Origin: an uncultured Collinsella sp.
Lineage (GTDB): Bacteria > Actinomycetota > Coriobacteriia > Coriobacteriales > Coriobacteriaceae
NCBI GenBank assembly: GCA_937923795.1
Contig: CALDWI010000041.1
Span: forward strand, 1 to 23,257
Length of the DNA stretch: 23,257 nt
Direction of reading: 5' to 3'
Shown piece after piece: positions 21,963 through 23,257 of the stretch. Numbering within the stretch: position 1 is the stretch's first letter; each line of letters begins with the position of its first letter. Below the pieces are notes generated by a model. The model saw only the letters and a program-made list of their open reading frames with translations, made no database searches and was not told the DNA's origin. Made by a program: the position numbers and the translations under genes.

Positions 21963-23159
21963 ATGAGTCAAGCAAGGCAAGACGGCATCACGCTCAAGCA
22001 GTGGCTCCCGCTTATCGGGCTCACCTGCTGTGCGTTCGTGTTCAACACGTCGGAGTTTATGCCCATCGGCCTTTTGACTGATATCGCCGCGTCGTTCTCG
22101 CTCACCGAGGCCCAGGCGGGTATCATGATCTCGGTCTACGCCTGGGACGTCATGCTGTTGTCGTTACCACTCATGGTGTTTGCCTCGCGTTTCGAGTTTA
22201 AGCGGATGCTGCTGGGCGTGCTGGCCGTGTTCTCGCTCGGTCAGTTCCTGTCCGCTGTGGCGCCGACCTATCCCATCCTGGTCTGCGCGCGCCTGGTGGT
22301 CGCTTGCGCACATGCCGTGTTCTGGTCAGTCGCCTCGATTATGGCCTCGCGCCTGGTCGACACTCGCCACGGCGCGCTCGCCATCAGCATGATCGCTACG
22401 GGCTCGTCCATCGCGCAGATCTTTGGCCTGCCTCTCGGTCGCGCCATTGGCTTGGCCGTGGGCTGGCGCATGACGTTTGCCGTGGTCGGGGGCCTCTCAG
22501 CCATCGCGGCCGTCTACCAGGCAGCGGTGTTCCCGGCCATGCCGGCGGGTGAGCGCTTTACCGTCAAACAGCTGCCCGAGCTGCTCAAGAACCCGCTCCT
22601 CATCGCGCTCTACGCAGTCACGGTCTTCATGGCGACCGGCTATTACGCAAGCTACAGCTATATCGAGCCCTTCCTGGCGCAGGTCGCGCACGTCGATGCG
22701 GGCGCCATTACCATGACGCTGACGGCGTTTGGCTGCTCTGGTTTGCTCGGAAGCTGGCTGTTTGGCCGCCTGTTCGATGGGCATCGCTTCCCGTTCTTGG
22801 CTATCACGCTCTCTGGCGTGCCGGTGGCTCTGCTGCTTATGGCCCCTGCAGCCTCGGCGCTCGTGTTGGTGCTTGCCGTCTGCGCGCTATGGGGCTGCTG
22901 CGCCACGGCCTTCAATGTGGCGTTCCAGGCCGAGCTCATCAAGTACACGCCGGCGGATTCGTCGGCTGTCGCCATGTCGATCTTCTCGGGTCTGTTCAAC
23001 CTCGGTATCGGCACGGGTACCGCGATTGGCGGAGCCGTGGTTTCGGGTCCCGGTATCGCCTGGATCGGCTGCGCAGGTGGCGCAATCGCCGTCGTGGGCG
23101 TCATCCTCGCTATCACGGTGTTATTCCCGGCCATACGCCGCGCAAAGCCCGTCGCCTAG
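21963..23159 (+). CDS. SotB-like MFS sugar/drug efflux transporter
   Basis: The 398-residue product is a 12-helix major facilitator of the DHA1 group. It resembles E. coli SotB (YdeA) along its length: VFNTSEFMPIGLL near the N terminus, AQAGIMISVYAWDVMLLSLP, AHAVFWSVASIMASR, GLPLGRAIG...GWRMTF, YSYIEPF and MSIFSGLFNLGIGTGT. SotB exports arabinose and related sugars or drugs; the substrate here is not known. TTGGAGA is 8 bases before the ATG at 21963; a TTG further upstream is in frame but would use this site up. It has its own promoter, and a large palindrome follows the gene. Confidence 0.9.
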   Translation: MSQARQDGITLKQWLPLIGLTCCAFVFNTSEFMPIGLLTDIAASFSLTEAQAGIMISVYAWDVMLLSLPLMVFASRFEFKRMLLGVLAVFSLGQFLSAVAPTYPILVCARLVVACAHAVFWSVASIMASRLVDTRHGALAISMIATGSSIAQIFGLPLGRAIGLAVGWRMTFAVVGGLSAIAAVYQAAVFPAMPAGERFTVKQLPELLKNPLLIALYAVTVFMATGYYASYSYIEPFLAQVAHVDAGAITMTLTAFGCSGLLGSWLFGRLFDGHRFPFLAITLSGVPVALLLMAPAASALVLVLAVCALWGCCATAFNVAFQAELIKYTPADSSAVAMSIFSGLFNLGIGTGTAIGGAVVSGPGIAWIGCAGGAIAVVGVILAITVLFPAIRRAKPVA

Positions 23160-23180
23160 CCACATCCTCCTCATCAGTTA

Positions 23181-23237
23181 CGGTGAAATAGTTCCTGTTT
23201 AAGGCCTCTGAAGGCCCAAGCAGGAACTATTCCACCG
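23181..23237. repeat. Large imperfect palindrome at the end of the window
   Basis: CGGTG-A-AATAGTTCCTG (23181-23197) pairs with CAGGAACTATT-C-CACCG (23221-23237) with one mismatch. An inner GGCCT/AGGCC hairpin sits in the loop. No T-run follows immediately. It may terminate the SotB-like gene or be a dispersed palindromic element. Confidence 0.6.
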
Positions 23238-23257
23238 CAACTTATTTTGGGGGAGAG

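Noticed and set aside
1..23257. CRISPR array, insertion sequence, prophage or integrase
   Set aside because: No regular spaced direct repeats, transposase, integrase or phage genes were found on either strand.

Overview
The window looks like a stretch of chromosome from a high-GC Gram-positive anaerobe. It most resembles Collinsella or a related Coriobacteriia (Actinobacteria). That assignment is inferred from protein flavour, strong C/G bias at third codon positions, the rpmG - tRNA-Trp - secE - nusG - rplK - rplA order and a FeoA-FeoB fusion; no 16S gene is present to confirm it. There are no CRISPR arrays, transposases, integrases or prophage genes. Most of the window is ordinary core genome, and the more unusual content sits in small operons and in the intergenic DNA.

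Positions 1-4265 (plus strand) hold the information-processing block: the 3' part of a CAT-anticodon tRNA, tuf, a strong terminator, then rpmG, tRNA-Trp, secE, nusG, rplK and rplA. The block ends in a terminator directly after rplA, with no rplJ/rplL following.

Positions 4279-11029 are all on the minus strand. In transcription order from the right they are: a Tat-type lipoprotein, a permease and an ATPase forming a TrpXYZ-like ABC importer; a small secreted-peptide ORF that appears frameshifted; an MscS channel; and a two-gene overlapping operon. That operon encodes a cytoplasmic fusion of a ParB/Srx-like domain to a BMP (nucleoside-binding) domain, followed by a calcineurin-like phosphoesterase. 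Palindromes of one recurring design sit at the gene ends here, and three of them begin inside the TAA stop codon.

Positions 11190-14385 (minus strand) hold a WYL-domain regulator, asnS and a free-standing glucose-type PTS IIA protein with a LacI-type operator upstream. A 12-base motif, GCTGTTGWAAAA, occurs three times around the WYL gene. An alpha/beta hydrolase (14630-15532) is divergent from the IIA gene.

Positions 15779-19034 hold a probable methylarginine/arginine module. A GntR/FCD repressor is divergent from a dimethylargininase-family hydrolase, which is followed by an APC-family basic amino acid antiporter. A perfect GntR-type operator palindrome lies in the divergent control region. 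Positions 19481-23159 hold a FeoA-FeoB iron(II) transporter with a repeated operator-like motif, and a SotB-like efflux pump whose promoter is built into the terminator of feoAB. The window ends in a large imperfect palindrome.
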